Shown in pieces: positions 34,359 to 46,600 of a DNA stretch of 64,000 nucleotides; within the stretch, counting starts at the first letter, position 1; the number at the start of each line of letters is the position of its first letter. This stretch comes from Kalaharituber pfeilii. Lineage: Eukaryota; Ascomycota; Pezizomycetes; Pezizales; Pezizaceae. The DNA is taken from the NCBI GenBank assembly GCA_015179045.1, contig WHUZ01000020.1, forward strand, positions 434,001 through 498,000, written 5' to 3'. The notes beneath the pieces are model-generated. The model saw only the letters and a program-made list of their open reading frames with translations. It was not told the origin of the DNA and did not search any database. A program made the position numbers and the translations under genes.

Positions 34359-35141
34359 CAGTCTAACCTTGCTATACCGGACGAGTAAAAATCCAGCACT
34401 TTTCATCCGGTATAGCAAGGTTCCGGTATAGAATAAAATGCTTGGCAGTTGTAAAAGGGGGATGGCAAAAATTTATATAGAAATTACTAGAGTAGGAAAT
34501 AAACAAGTGTAGCAAACATTAACTAAATCCAAGTCTATTCGATATTCATTGCTCTCACCATCTAGAAAAGTGTCAAGTCTTAAAAGTTCTTGGGGAGTAT
34601 CAAATACACAAGCATCGACTATAGCCAGAATATGCAACTCTGACTGTTTCTCTAAAAGCCTATCAATTCACACAAAAAAAGCTTCAAACTCTACAAGCAT
34701 AGCTCCAGTCTTCCACCAGCAGCAGCGACAGCAGTAGTAGCAGCAATGGTGACATCGGTGGCGGCAGCAGAGGTAGCAGCAGTGGTGGCAGCAGCATTAG
34801 CAGCAGTGGTGGCAGTAGCGATAGCAGCAGCGGTGACACCAGTTTTATCGATGGCAGCAGTAATGGTGGTAGCAGTGACAGCAACAGAGTGGTAAACAAC
34901 CAGACTAAGTGGTAAAGTGGGGTAGTCTAAGATGTATTAGTATTAGCGTGTCCGGTATAGCAAATATTATTTGTATGGAGACAGGGGGGTAGTTGTCGGG
35001 GGGTTTCTGTCCGGTCCGGTATTGTTAGGGCGTCCGGTATAGCAAGGGCAATTTGTATGGGAAATGGATGTCCGAATCAGAGGCCATCCGGTATAGCAAG
35101 GTTTCCGGTATAGCGAGGTCCGGTATAGCAAGGTTAGACTG
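34359..35141. mobile_element. pogo/Tc1-type MITE with trinucleotide minisatellite
   Basis: CAGTCTAACCTTGCTATACC and its inverted end GGTATAGCAAGGTTAGACTG are flanked by TA (34357-34358, 35142-35143). CCGGTATAGCAAGG recurs several times inside. The centre (34719-34895) is an imperfect AGCAGTGGTGGC trinucleotide array. The ends match those of 16283-17038 at most positions, so both belong to one superfamily. Confidence 0.88.
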
Positions 35142-35143
35142 TA

Positions 35144-37797
35144 TCCGGTAAAAAAAAAAAAGTAAACTCTAAGTTCTATATCGGTCCCCGGCGGACCGGG
35201 AAGTACTTACCGATCCGCGCGGCCCGGTGATCGGAACTTTGCGGGGGTTCTAGGTAACCTGAGTACATACATACATGACGGAAGTGTCGTAACCGTAGTC
35301 GAGTAACCAGACGATGGCTACATACCATAACTGTTAGAGATTCGGCAGTAATGTCTGGACGGTTCGATGCGCCGGATATTAGTGGGAGGCTAGTAATTCC
35401 CGAGAGCAACCTCATACTCTACATGTATGTATATAGATAGATACTGTACCTTTTGGCTACTCTGCCCACGGAGTAATAACCATCACCTCTTCTACCCAAG
35501 CCCAACAATAACCGTACTTACAGAAGTACTCCGAAATACATAGCCAGATACGGTAAGAAGTAAGCACTTTACACCTAGACCCTCTACCCTCCTTCTCCCC
35601 TTCCCGCTTCCTGCACAAGTACGAGTACATAAAACCAACCAAGCACATCCTTAGGTAACTATCCTACACCAAGTACACACGCAGCCCGGCATTTTCAAAC
35701 AGTCACCCTCGATACCGAATTCACCCACCTATTAACCCCAACCTCGCCTTGCCATTTGCAAAATTTGGCGAACAAACCACCTGACCGCCAACATAACCCG
35801 CTTCCTCCAACAAAGCTCCTATATACACAATAAAAAGAGTACTAGTTTACAGATCTGGAGCTTGTTTATGTTTTATGTATTCTTAATCATTCATTAAGAT
35901 CACGAGACTACCCGAAAACCTAATTGTTCCCTCCTCCAGTCGCCCCCCCCTCCCCAACCTCCCCGTAACCATTCCAATAGAATGGGATTGCTTGCGCAGA
36001 AGAAAAAAAGTTAAGAAAAAAACTTTTTTTCTTTCGCTTCTCAACTCATATTCTATTTACTTCTTCTTGCGCACACAAGTTAGAAAAAAGACCCTCCCCC
36101 TCTCTCTTTTATTACCTTTTATAATAATAATAATATTAAGGATTCATTTATTGAAATCCTTTATTATTCAAATATTAGTCGCTGTCTGAATTATTTTTTT
36201 TTTTTTCTTCTTCTTCTTCTTCTTCTGGAATGAGTTCCCGCTTTCCTTATTTCTTATTTCTTTTTTATACATAAATAGTAACCGTATATAAAGAATTTCT
36301 TAACAATAATATGCAGAATGTTTTTCCCTTTTTCCGCTTCTCTTTTTTTTTTTTTTTTTCGCACTTTTTTGCATTGTTTTTATTTTTCTTTTTATATATA
36401 ATTATAATTAATAACATATATATAATATATCATATAATATATTATTATTTACATTTATAAAAAGTGATAAAAGTTTTGGGGGGGGAGGAAGCACGGCTCT
36501 ATTACTTATAACTTTATCTAATTCTAAAATTCTATCATTCTATATATAATATACTTCATAGCCAATTTTTTCTTTTCTTTTCTCTTTTTTTTTGCAAATA
36601 TATTTGTCGGATAATGAAGGTTATGGCAGATGGAACGTTATACAAAGCAAGCTTGGCTTTTAAATGCAAAAACAGGAAAAAAGAAAAAAAAAAAAAAAAA
36701 AAAAAAAAATTTTTTTTTTAATACATAAGCGAAAGCGAAAAGAAAGAATAAAAAAGAATTTGCGATATCTGCTTAAGATACCTTAGTTAAAATCAATATC
36801 AATAGCACTTAACGATTAATTAAATTCTATTGATTAATAAAAACAATCTTACTTTTATTATAATTAATCCCAAAAGAAAAAAAACCCAAGTCAGCAGCAC
36901 TGTATGATACAGGTCAAGCGACTTTCTTGGCGCTACAAGACAAAGCCCTCAACCCTACCTACCTAAGTAGCTACACACACAAACGCGGGTTGTGCATTCT
37001 ATCCAGCACCCTCTTATACTCCGTACAACCTGAAACCCCCCCCCCCCACTTTTTTTTTTTTTTTTTTTGCACATAATGCACAACTGAACTTGCAATACTC
37101 AAAAATAGAGTTTTCCAAAAAGCAAAAACCCAAAGTCATCGGCTCCTCCCGGTCCCTCCCCCGCCCCGAGCGAACCTACCCTATAGTTAGCTATACCCCA
37201 AGTTACGTACTTTTAACTTCTTATATAAGGTTATAGCCGGGGAATGTCTAAAACTTTTCCAAGAAAAAAAAAGCAAAAAATCAAGAATCAAAAAACAAAA
37301 AAAACAAAAACAAAAACCCAAAACCTTGAACAAAACGTCAAAGTTTCACCCTTCAAAAATTCAAATAATCGAATAAATCAAAACTTTAAAGAAAGCACAA
37401 TAGACCATGCTGGCCTCCTACGTTACTATACATTTCATTTCCTTATCCTCCTGTTCTCCCCCTCCCGGGTTTTCCAACACCACCGACTCCACCAACTCCC
37501 TCCACTTCAAAAATTTCTGCAAGAAACGAGCAAGAAGCAAAACTCACTATTTGCTCTCCACCATCTAGACTGAGCGTACAGAGCATTTCGTCTCATTGGG
37601 TCTCATAATTGTTCCGTACTTTTATCGAGACGGTGGAGAATATATATATACGTGTAAGTCCAATTAGTCCACTCCGCCCCGCATATACAAGAAATGGAAT
37701 TAATCTAGGTGGCAGTTTGTCGTGAATCAGGTCATCCGCCATGTCTCCGACTGCCACTTCGTACAGTGTACCATAGATAGCGTTATATCTGCCCGAA
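35144..37797. other. long intergenic region, homopolymer-rich
   Basis: No gene. From about 35990 it is dominated by A, T, C and CTT runs typical of long fungal promoters. The last part (37210-37797) is the likely promoter and 5' UTR of the following gene; TATATAAGG near 37222 is a plausible TATA element. Confidence 0.45.
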
Positions 37798-40170
37798 ATG
37801 GCAAATAATACCGCGCGCGGGCTGAATCCACGGGCGCTGGAGTTTCAGCCTCTTGCTGCATCAGCAACGGCACCGGCAGCAGAACAGCTTGCTGGGCTGC
37901 TGCAGACGGTGCCTTTGGAGTTTCAGTTCGAAGCAGCACCGCCGGCCCCGCCTGGCCTGCAGCAAACAGCACTTGCACCGTGGCCAGCACACGTGTACCA
38001 GGCGACCTTGGGAGGCCAACGGGCCTACTCGGCGGCTCAGCCAACGCCGCAAAGCTACCCTCAGCAAACGCAAGCTCAGGTCCCGCAAAACACCTACGGA
38101 CAGCAGCATGGGCATGCGCATCCGCTGCCGTATGCACATGGAAGGGGATACACGGCGGCTCACCACCAGGGTGCACCCACCTTGCAAGGATTCCGGAGAG
38201 GAAATGGGCCAATGTACCCTCCTGGCCTCGGATATCCCGAGGTCCAAAACGTACCTCCGGGGCTGTTTCCACAGAGCCACCCTACGCAGCTTCCGCACAG
38301 CCAGACCACACAGGTTTCACGGAGCCTACCTCCGGGCCTGAATCCGCAAACCCAGCCTCCACAGCTGCCGCAGAGCCTGCCACCTGGCCTGTATCCACAG
38401 AGTCAGCCTGCACAGCTTCCGCACAGCCACCCCCCGCAGTATTATCCTCAACAGAGTCAGCAGCCTCCACAGCATACCCAGCAGACTCCACAGGACCCTC
38501 ACGAGGCGCAGAGGTCACTCTTCCACGGCCACCCACCGCAACATGGGAAACTCCCCGGCCAGCCAGGCTACACCTACACCGGCCCACCCGCCCTTCCTCT
38601 CCCTGCCCCTGACCCGTCTATCCAGCCCAAGTGGAGCGCCATACCAAACCACAACACCCCCGTATCCTCTGAGGCCTTCGCAGCTTACGCAGACCAGCTG
38701 TTGTTCGGAGGAATGGCGCCCTACGCGTACCTCCCCAACGAGATCCCAAGGGTCCCCCAGCCAAAGCCCCAGACTACAACAAAATGTGTGCCGCATCCAG
38801 TGTCCATAGCCTGCACTGTATGGGGTCCAAGCGTTGACCCGAGCGTGCCGAGTACGTCCGTACCTTCTAGCATTTGGCAGGATTCGGCTGCGGTCAGAAA
38901 TGCTCAGCCATCGAAGCAACAACAAAGTCAGACTCAGCTCCCGCCAACGTTGACTCCGCCGCTCACGGGAGGTGAGGTAAATGCCCTGGGCGGAATTCAG
39001 AATCCACACGCAGCGGTGCCGGCTGCAGGTCGGTCCATTCCAATTGCCCTCCGCCCCGAGGCACAAATTCCAGCGCGATATCGCAATGCTCCAGATACCA
39101 CAAAATCAGTCAAAGAACTGCTGCAGATCGAAAAACCAAAGCAACTAGTATCCCAGGTAGCACAGCAAGCTACGGCAAAGGCAAAGGCCCCGAATTTCCC
39201 AGCACCTCTTCCAACGCCAACGACACCAACAACTGGAAGCGATACAACTCCCGGTATATCAAACCCTGAACAAGTGAGTGTAGCTCAAGCAGTGGGGACT
39301 CAACCTGTTCATGCGACGCTGCAAAAGGAAACTGCCAATGAGCCACAATCTGGCGCAGAGGAGGGACAAATCCAAGCACGAGAGGACCATGTTGAGCTGA
39401 CCTCATCGGGACAAGAAGCAACGGGGTTTACAAGGCAACTACAGGAGGCTGACGCTGTGGCCAGACAGGGGGATGTCCTACCATCTACAGTAAATGAAGA
39501 ACAGACAGAAATAGAGTCACGGACCTCTGCAACACTTAGGACCCAACAGCGAGCAGCCGATAGCGGGGAACCGAATACTACAGTTGACCTCCTGCCGGGG
39601 AGAGATGGAGAACAACCAACTACCACAGGCCAAACACAACCGGCGGTAGGACAACACGTTCAACAGAGCGCAGCAGTCGCTGGTCAGCTGGAAGGGGAAA
39701 TCAGACGCGAAGAGGAAGCACAAGTAACTGAAGAGCAGTCTGCTACGGAGAAGGAGCAAGAACAAGAACAGTCCCTTGGGATGGCGCAAGCAACATACCC
39801 ACCAGAAGTATTCCAAGAACGACGGGTCCCAGCATTTACATGGGCCGGCGTTGCAGTCGGCGCCAGAGCACAACATTTGGAAATGGAGGCGGCGCGAACA
39901 CCGCCGCTGCAGGTGGCACCCGAGGCAGGAGAAAAGGCCGTAGAGGAGATAGCAGCGGAAGAGAATGAGAACCAGCTATCGGATGCTGAGGGAGTTGGAG
40001 GTGATTTGCACGCCAACGTGTGCTGGCATATACCGACATGGGCACGGCTGACGGATAATGCACAATGGCATGAAAGACCATTTTATAGGAAAAACTTTGG
40101 TCACGATGAAGAACCGACTGTGTGGTTGTCGGTTGCGAGGCTCCGCGCGTTGGTACCGGTGTATAGATGA
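37798..40170 (+). CDS. proline/glutamine-rich disordered protein, unknown function
   Basis: A single open frame of 790 codons starts MANNTARGLNPRALEFQPLA. The first 280 residues are rich in Pro, Gln, Ala, His and Tyr, with three imperfect copies of a 20-residue unit of the type LPPGLYPQSQPAQLPHS. The middle is Thr/Ser/Pro-rich and residues 450-700 are Glu/Gln-rich. The only segment that looks folded is the last 60 residues (NVCWHIPTWARLTDNAQWHE then TVWLSVARLRALVPVYR). No catalytic motif is recognised. It stands alone in a TE-poor, GC-richer stretch with a long homopolymer-rich upstream region, so it is probably a real gene. Composition would fit an RNA-binding scaffold or transcription cofactor, but that is only an inference. 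Confidence 0.75.
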   Translation: MANNTARGLNPRALEFQPLAASATAPAAEQLAGLLQTVPLEFQFEAAPPAPPGLQQTALAPWPAHVYQATLGGQRAYSAAQPTPQSYPQQTQAQVPQNTYGQQHGHAHPLPYAHGRGYTAAHHQGAPTLQGFRRGNGPMYPPGLGYPEVQNVPPGLFPQSHPTQLPHSQTTQVSRSLPPGLNPQTQPPQLPQSLPPGLYPQSQPAQLPHSHPPQYYPQQSQQPPQHTQQTPQDPHEAQRSLFHGHPPQHGKLPGQPGYTYTGPPALPLPAPDPSIQPKWSAIPNHNTPVSSEAFAAYADQLLFGGMAPYAYLPNEIPRVPQPKPQTTTKCVPHPVSIACTVWGPSVDPSVPSTSVPSSIWQDSAAVRNAQPSKQQQSQTQLPPTLTPPLTGGEVNALGGIQNPHAAVPAAGRSIPIALRPEAQIPARYRNAPDTTKSVKELLQIEKPKQLVSQVAQQATAKAKAPNFPAPLPTPTTPTTGSDTTPGISNPEQVSVAQAVGTQPVHATLQKETANEPQSGAEEGQIQAREDHVELTSSGQEATGFTRQLQEADAVARQGDVLPSTVNEEQTEIESRTSATLRTQQRAADSGEPNTTVDLLPGRDGEQPTTTGQTQPAVGQHVQQSAAVAGQLEGEIRREEEAQVTEEQSATEKEQEQEQSLGMAQATYPPEVFQERRVPAFTWAGVAVGARAQHLEMEAARTPPLQVAPEAGEKAVEEIAAEENENQLSDAEGVGGDLHANVCWHIPTWARLTDNAQWHERPFYRKNFGHDEEPTVWLSVARLRALVPVYR

Positions 40171-42060
40171 TGCATATTGGATAGACATCCATTGAAGACA
40201 ATCGCGTTGGAGGAGGTGGCTGCGTGTATATATGGATTACCTGAACAGAATGCCGCCGAGGACGTTGACAAAGGGGTGTTTTTTTTGACACTAATTTCGA
40301 CGAAAGTGTTTCTAGAAACGGATCCAGATTCTGAACACAGCTTGGGTTATTGTTTTATTGATACGTGGTTCTTTTGGATGCGGAAAGAGTTTTGAAAAAG
40401 TTTTGTCTTGCATTATTCTGGGGTTTTTTTATTTCATGGTTGGGTTTGTGGACTTTGGGGTAGCGGAAGAGTGGGGATATGTCTTGTTTTTTTTTGGGTT
40501 TGTTCGGATTTGAGCTTGTGGGAAGTAATCTATCGATGTAATGGGGGATGAGTGTTGAGTGATTACGGCGGCTTTTAATTGACTTGACGAGAAACTTTTG
40601 GTTTTGCTGAAAGTAAAGTACTGGTTTTTTGGCATCGAATTGGTGGAAGGGTCCGTATGGATGTTTGTATGAAGCGTCCTTAGTGATTGTAAAAAGAAGA
40701 AACATAGCACGCACCGTTAGCGCGTAGCTGTTTGTTGAGTGAATGAGTTTCCGAGCTCCACGCACGTTCGAAGCTAGTCTCATACCAAGCCCCTAGGGCA
40801 CTCTCCGAGCGCGATCGAAGCTGGTGGGGGGAAGAAAGGGGAAAAAACAAGGTGTAAGGATAGATCATTTTGTTGGCGGGTAGCAGCGCGGGGAGGGGAG
40901 GGTTGAACGAACTCAACTAGGGAGAGCATGGAGGAAAAATGAGGGTGGTTGGGGGGGTTGACGGCGGGCTTGGCAATGGTTTTAATTATGTAAGTAGAGG
41001 GTTGGGGTTGGAGGGGCGGGAACAGATAGACGTATTATGACGTTCACGTTTCTAGTGTGAATATGATAGCATCGTAGAATGCCAGGAGGGTAGGTTACAT
41101 AAGGAAGTATTCGTTATGATTTTACACGCTTGTAATTGTATACTGGTATTAGTAAGTTAAGCTGGTGTTGATAGGTTGTAGGATGTAGGATGGTGTTAAT
41201 AGCAGAGCGGGCGATAGCAGCGGGGTGGGTAATGTAGTATTTATTGGATACTACGATAGTGGGTATAGTGGTGTGGGAAGATGGTAGGATATATGGCAGT
41301 TTGCGGTTTGGGGATTTGATGTTAGGTGAGAGAATGTGGGTAGATGGGATTGAGGGCGATATCTGTAGTAGATGGGTCTGGTAATGAAGGTTTAGGAGCG
41401 TGGTGGTGTAGTGGTGAGGCGGGCGACGAGCAGTATGGTGGTGTGGTGGCGTCGGGGGATGGGCATGTGGATAATATTCATATCTATCTATTCAGGTGCA
41501 TGCTGCGGTGGTACAGTATCGGTTTCTTGCGTGCGCAGGGAGGGGTTCGGACCAGGAGTCTTGCCATGCATGCATGGCGGATAGCTGGGGTTACGTAATA
41601 AGTATAATTCTTCCTTCATGCGCCTTTCCCTTTCTCAGTAATAAAAGTGAAGCCTGCCGATTCGGTTTCCAAAAAGTAAATGTGATAATCTTTTACTAAT
41701 ACAGTATGGCTATAGTATTTCTTGATTTTCGATTTCTTAATTTCATCAATAATCTCATGCCGTTTCTCAAAGTTACATATAAGGCTAGCGTATACTTAGG
41801 ATTACGTAGTAATTAAATTTCTATCAACTAAAGTAGTCTCTGTTTCGGTTTGGAAAAGTTGAATAGAAAAAATCATTATTTAGTAATCTAATAAGTATAA
41901 AATTTTTCCTCTTCTTGGCGTGACACTGGAAGTTTTCCGACTGGATAAGAAAGTGAAGCCTGGAGTTCATCCGATTTGATAATTCGTATATAGATTTCCT
42001 GTACTCTAGCATAAGTATTTTTTTGGGTTACTTCAAATTGAAGTCGGTTTCTTATTTTTC
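40171..42060. other. 3' flank and intergenic region
   Basis: The first 225 bp stay open in the frame of the preceding gene after its TGA (see findings). The rest is GT-rich without genes. A stretch at about 41655-41760 is similar to 45515-45640, an old dispersed repeat. Confidence 0.45.
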
Positions 42061-44290
42061 GTTTAAAATATACCATTTTGCACATGTTAAAAATGACGAG
42101 GCTTGGCTGGTTACGAGACTAGAGAATTGGCTCCTCCGGCATGCAGAAAATAGACCAATCTGCATATGTTGAATTGGCTTCCTGTGCATATTTGGACAGG
42201 CCATTTTGCCCACATGAAATTTGTCAAAAGTTGATACTATGCAATGCAAAAAAGTAGAAGTAGCCAGTCACCCCGTGGTTCGAACTCAGAACCTGGGCCA
42301 CGCTCGGGCTGCCTACTGGGTGGGTAGAACACCCCCGCTTCTTCGGCTCGCACCCTACCAGTTGCGCGACTGTGACCAGCTGTACTTTTATTGGTTAACA
42401 GAATGTATAAATACTACTACAGTGTCCATATAGTCAGAGTGGAAGCAAGGGCCGTAATGTGAGAAAAAATAAGTTATGTGATATGCGTGCTAGCGATTTT
42501 AATTCCGGAAAGCGTCAAACCAATTTAGCTGGCGTCGAAAAACAAAACCCCATTTGTGGCTAGCATCAGAAATGCTCATGCTAGCATAGAAAAAAAGCGT
42601 CCAACTTGGAATTGATGCCGCATACCCAAGGTTTGAAGGAAAATACCCTTGGCACCCACCCTGCGTACGGTTGAAATTTTTGTATGGGCGACTCCCTAAC
42701 TCCCCGCTCTAGAGGTGAGAGAACAATACCAATTGTAACTACATCGACCATTGTGCCCATAATAAATATGTCACCAATACTCTCGTCGTGCCTGTAGGAA
42801 ATAGACCGTTTTGTGCCTACTAAATACGTCGCAAATGGGCTCGTCGCACATATGGAAAATAGACCATTTTGCGCATGTTAAATACGTCGCAAATGGGCTC
42901 ATCGCGCATGTGGAAAATAGACCATTTTGCGCATGTTAAATACGTCGCAAATGAGCTCATCGCGCATGTGGAAAATAGACCATTTTGTGCATTGTTAAAT
43001 ACGTCAGAAAATTGCCATGTGGTGGGAGAGGCATGTTGAATGCATTGAAAACTGGCTCCTCACGCATTTGCAGGATGGGCCCTTTTGCGGACAGCAAAGC
43101 TCCGGACGGTATGCATTAAGTCTGTCTGCCGACTCCCCGCATCAGTGGGTGATACCTATTCGCAGCATCTCTGGAATAGCTTATCTACTTCCAATAGAGC
43201 TGGACTCACAGTGGTACATGGATAGATTTGGCTACTTGGCACGATGGTAGATGAAATGTAATTAGTTCGGAGAATAAATCTTGCATCATGTAGTATTTTA
43301 AAGAATCTGATAGCAGCAAGTGAATGGTCATTGGGTATGGTAATCCGACATTCAGCAACGCAATTTTCTGCCGAATTTAACGTGCCTATTCCACTCATGC
43401 ATGCGAAGGTATTTTCGATGTATTTAGCATGTGCATGCGCAAGGAGTAATGCCCTATCCGCCATGTGCATTACCCAAGGGCCGCAATGTGATTTCCACCC
43501 TAGCTGACGAACTCCCGTGCCATTTCAGTGCATCCAATTCAGTAGTGGTTTTAGCACCCATTCCACGGCCAAATCGGTACTAGGAAATGGTATCATGCCA
43601 AGGTGGCACCGGTTTCTAGTGTCTATAGGCTAGTGGCAAGAGTTGTACATGCGGCCTGACCACTGGCACCCCGTTTTGCAATAATGTAGCCTTGCGCCTA
43701 TGGAAATAGGCACATGAAATACGCCCTAAGCTGGCAAATCATAGATACCTAAAATAGGCAATTTTGTGCATGTTAAATACGTCGAAAACTGGCTCACCGC
43801 GCATGTGTGGAATAGGCCATTTTGCACAAGCTCAATACGTCAGAAAATTGCCTCCTCGCGTAGCTACTTTACGCATCCTAAATGCATTAAAAATACCCTC
43901 GTCGCGCATGTGGAAAATAGACCATTTTGCACCTGGTAAATATGTCACAAATGCCCTCGTCGCGCATATGGAAATTACACCATTTTGCACATGGTAAATA
44001 CGTCGAAAATGCCCTCGTCGCGCATGTGGAAAACAGACCATTTGTGCATGGTAATGCGTCAAAAATGTCCTCGTCGCGCATGTAGACAATAGGTCATTTT
44101 TCGTATGATGACTACATCACCAATGGAGACCATTGTGCGCATGGTAAACATGTCGCCAATGCTCTCGTCATGCCTGTAGAAAATAGACCATTTTGCGCCT
44201 GTTAAATACGTTGCAAATGGGCTCGTCGTGTACATAGAAATTGACTATTTTGCGCATGTTAAAAACGGCTCACCGCACAACTGTCGAGTA
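42060..44290. repeat. decayed 58-bp satellite
   Basis: Three blocks (about 42065-42240, 42740-43090, 43690-44275) are built from a unit of about 58 bp containing GCGCATGTGGAAAATAGACC and ATTTTGCGCATGTTAAATAC. The best units (42830-43000) differ by a few bases; others are strongly diverged. Open frames within it are by-products of the repeat. Confidence 0.8.
42265..42378 (-). tRNA. tRNA-like sequence (pseudogene or tRNA-derived SINE head)
   Basis: On the minus strand the ends TGGTCAC and GTGACTG can form a 7-bp acceptor stem (two wobble pairs). GTCGCGCAACTGGTAGG resembles an A box with TCGC/GCGA D-stem, and GAGTTCGAACC resembles a B box. The length of 114 nt would need an intron or a long variable arm, and the T stem pairs poorly. 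I call no anticodon. Confidence 0.35.
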
Positions 44291-44762
44291 AGAGCTCGTG
44301 CCAGTTTGCCAAGGCCAGGCAAAATAGCACTCGCACTGGTCGCTATAGCAGTTAACCACGGCGCAGGTCATTAGCGGTATTCAGATTAGAAAAATCTGGC
44401 CAGATTTTCCGGATTTCAGAATTTTATCAAGTCCGGAAAATCCGGTCATCTCCACACAAAATTTTATCTGGTATTTTCATGTTATAAAGCAGTTAAACCG
44501 GTTTATTTTCGCGTTTTTTTGCACAAAAAATCCGGTCGGATTTTTGCGACAACTGCATGTATCTGATGCATTTTGCGGGCCTTGATGCAATATTCAGTAC
44601 TTGGTGTGCATAAAACTGCCATTTCGACTGCCATTTTGGCTGCTATTTCAGCAGCCATTGCAGCAGCCTTTTCAGCTACGGCTCACCGCACATCTGCCAA
44701 GTAAGGAGTCGGTCCCAGTTTGCCAAGGCCAGGCAAAATAGCACTTGTACTGTATAGTTATA

Positions 44763-45366
44763 TTCCCGTCGGCCCAGACGACCAGACCCAGACCTTATCA
44801 GCGCTCGATCTACCAGAAAAAATTTTTAACCCCCTTCCAAATTTTAGATTCTGGCGGACCCCCCCCCCCACCAGACCCAGAATTTTTGGAAACGCGTTCC
44901 AAATCAAGTGACTAGTAAAAACGGGGTTAGGTAACATAGCATAAAAGAAAATAAATGCTGCCAACACCAAAATTTCTGCATATCGCAAATTGATTTCTAC
45001 TGCAACGCCTCAACTTATGCAGAAATTGAGCATAAAGCTTTCTTTCATTTCTTTGTTTACGCGCATTACACTTTCAGCTTACGCGACAACAACGAAAGCA
45101 GTTTTACTTTACCTGAGGAGCTTTACTGCGAATCTAGTACAACTAGACAGAGCCTGTGCCAGTCAAAGGATTGCAAAATGTAGCATTCAAAGTTACTCTT
45201 TAAAACTAAATTTTTGGTATCGCGATATGACTAAGTGAAGCGCGAAGTTGTTCGCTGACAAATCTGAGATCTGGGAATCTGGACGTTCACGAAACTTGAA
45301 TTTTGTGGTTGCGACGGGAATCGGGTCTGAGACGGAATCTGGAGGCGGGGTCTGGGTCTGGTCATC
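44763..45366. mobile_element. possible insertion with short inverted repeats
   Basis: GACCAGACCCAGACC near the left end and GGTCTGGGTCTGGTC near the right end are inverted. The flanks ACTGTATAGTTATA (44749-44762) and ACTGTATAGGTATA (45367-45380) match at 13 of 14 positions. No coding sequence. The class is unclear because a 14-bp duplication with inverted ends is not standard. Confidence 0.45.
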
Positions 45367-45639
45367 ACTGTATAGGTATACTATTTCTTCTTAATTTCTT
45401 GATATAAAAAATTTATTTCATGCTATTTGTCAAAGTACATTAAATAGATTTCTATTACTAAAGTGCCCTCTATTGTCGTGCCCTAACTATTATTTTTAGC
45501 CTCTGCCTACACTCTAGGTTCGGTTCCAAAAAGGGAATGGATAATCCTTTACTGATATCATATCACTATACTAATTCTTGATTTTCGATTCTTAATTTCT
45601 TGAAATATAAAAAGTTTATTTTAGGCCATTTCTTAATGT

Positions 45640-46600
45640 TTCTTACTGAATTATTATTTGCTAATGATTTTCAGCTGATCTCTCTTTATTACTTGCTATC
45701 TACTCGGTATTCACTACTTGCTAATCACTACTTATAGCATATTCGCATCGATGTGACCTGAATCGCTATTGAGTTTTGTAGTATATGTATATGCTCGGCT
45801 CTCACTAGCTCAGCTGTCGAGTAGTACTCAGTCATGACATACATATAACTCATACTAGCTCGCTTAGCAGTCATGCCGACCTACTATCTACTTACGACTT
45901 ACTACTTGCTACTTGCTACTCACTACTCACTACCCGCTACTTGCCATGGTAATTATTTTCAATTGATCTCTCTTTACTTATATCTTACTACTTGCTACTC
46001 GTGCCTACTGCTCACTGCTCACTGCTTACTACTCGCTGGTTACGAGCACTGCTCCATGCTCGCTACTTACTACTTCCTCTTACTATCTACTGTTACGGGT
46101 TCACCGCGACCGTAGTGTGGGCGGCCGGTGGAGTGTGCGAAAAGCGAAAGATGCAAGCGCATGCGAAATGCGCATATGCGACGTTGGCGACATGTGACAG
46201 CCGAAAGGCGCTGCAGTCGCATAAATGAGTACTATATGAGCTACGCAGAGGACTAGCGAGTATCGCTAGTCAAGTGTCTTTTTAGCCTGGCAGATGGTAA
46301 CTCTCTGCGTTTACCACCTCCGTAACATCTACATACTACTCACTACTCACTACTTGCTAAATTATTATTTACTACTTATCTCTAGCTAATCACTATTCAT
46401 TGATTATCAATCACTAGTTACTATCTAGTGACTGCTGATCACTGTTAGTTGATCATCGCTTTCTAGTTGTTTCCTGATAATCGTTAATCACAAGCTACTA
46501 CTAGTTGATCATTTTTCGCTAATTACTGCTAGCTGATAACTGCTTATTAATTATTGCGTACTTCTTATAGCCCGCTACCTACAAATATTTAAGTATTGAT
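45640..46600. repeat. degenerate TACTTGCTACTCAC-type simple repeat
   Basis: An irregular array of CTACTTGCTACT, CACTACTCACTA and CTAGTTGATCA words, split by the LTR at 46091-46327. No gene. Confidence 0.6.
46091..46327 (+). mobile_element. solo LTR (237 bp), family A
   Basis: TGTTACGGGTTCACCGCGAC...ACCTCCGTAACA with target duplication TCTAC (46086-46090 and 46328-46332). TATATGAGC in the middle is a likely TATA-region core. Confidence 0.9.

Noticed and set aside
37861..38298. Alternative frames over the P/Q-rich gene
   Set aside because: High GC makes all frames open; the 790-codon frame is far longer and has consistent protein repeats.
43832..44089. Cys/His-rich minus-strand frames in the 58-bp satellite
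   Set aside because: They are translations of the satellite unit; the repeated HARRG and CATR words follow the repeat period.
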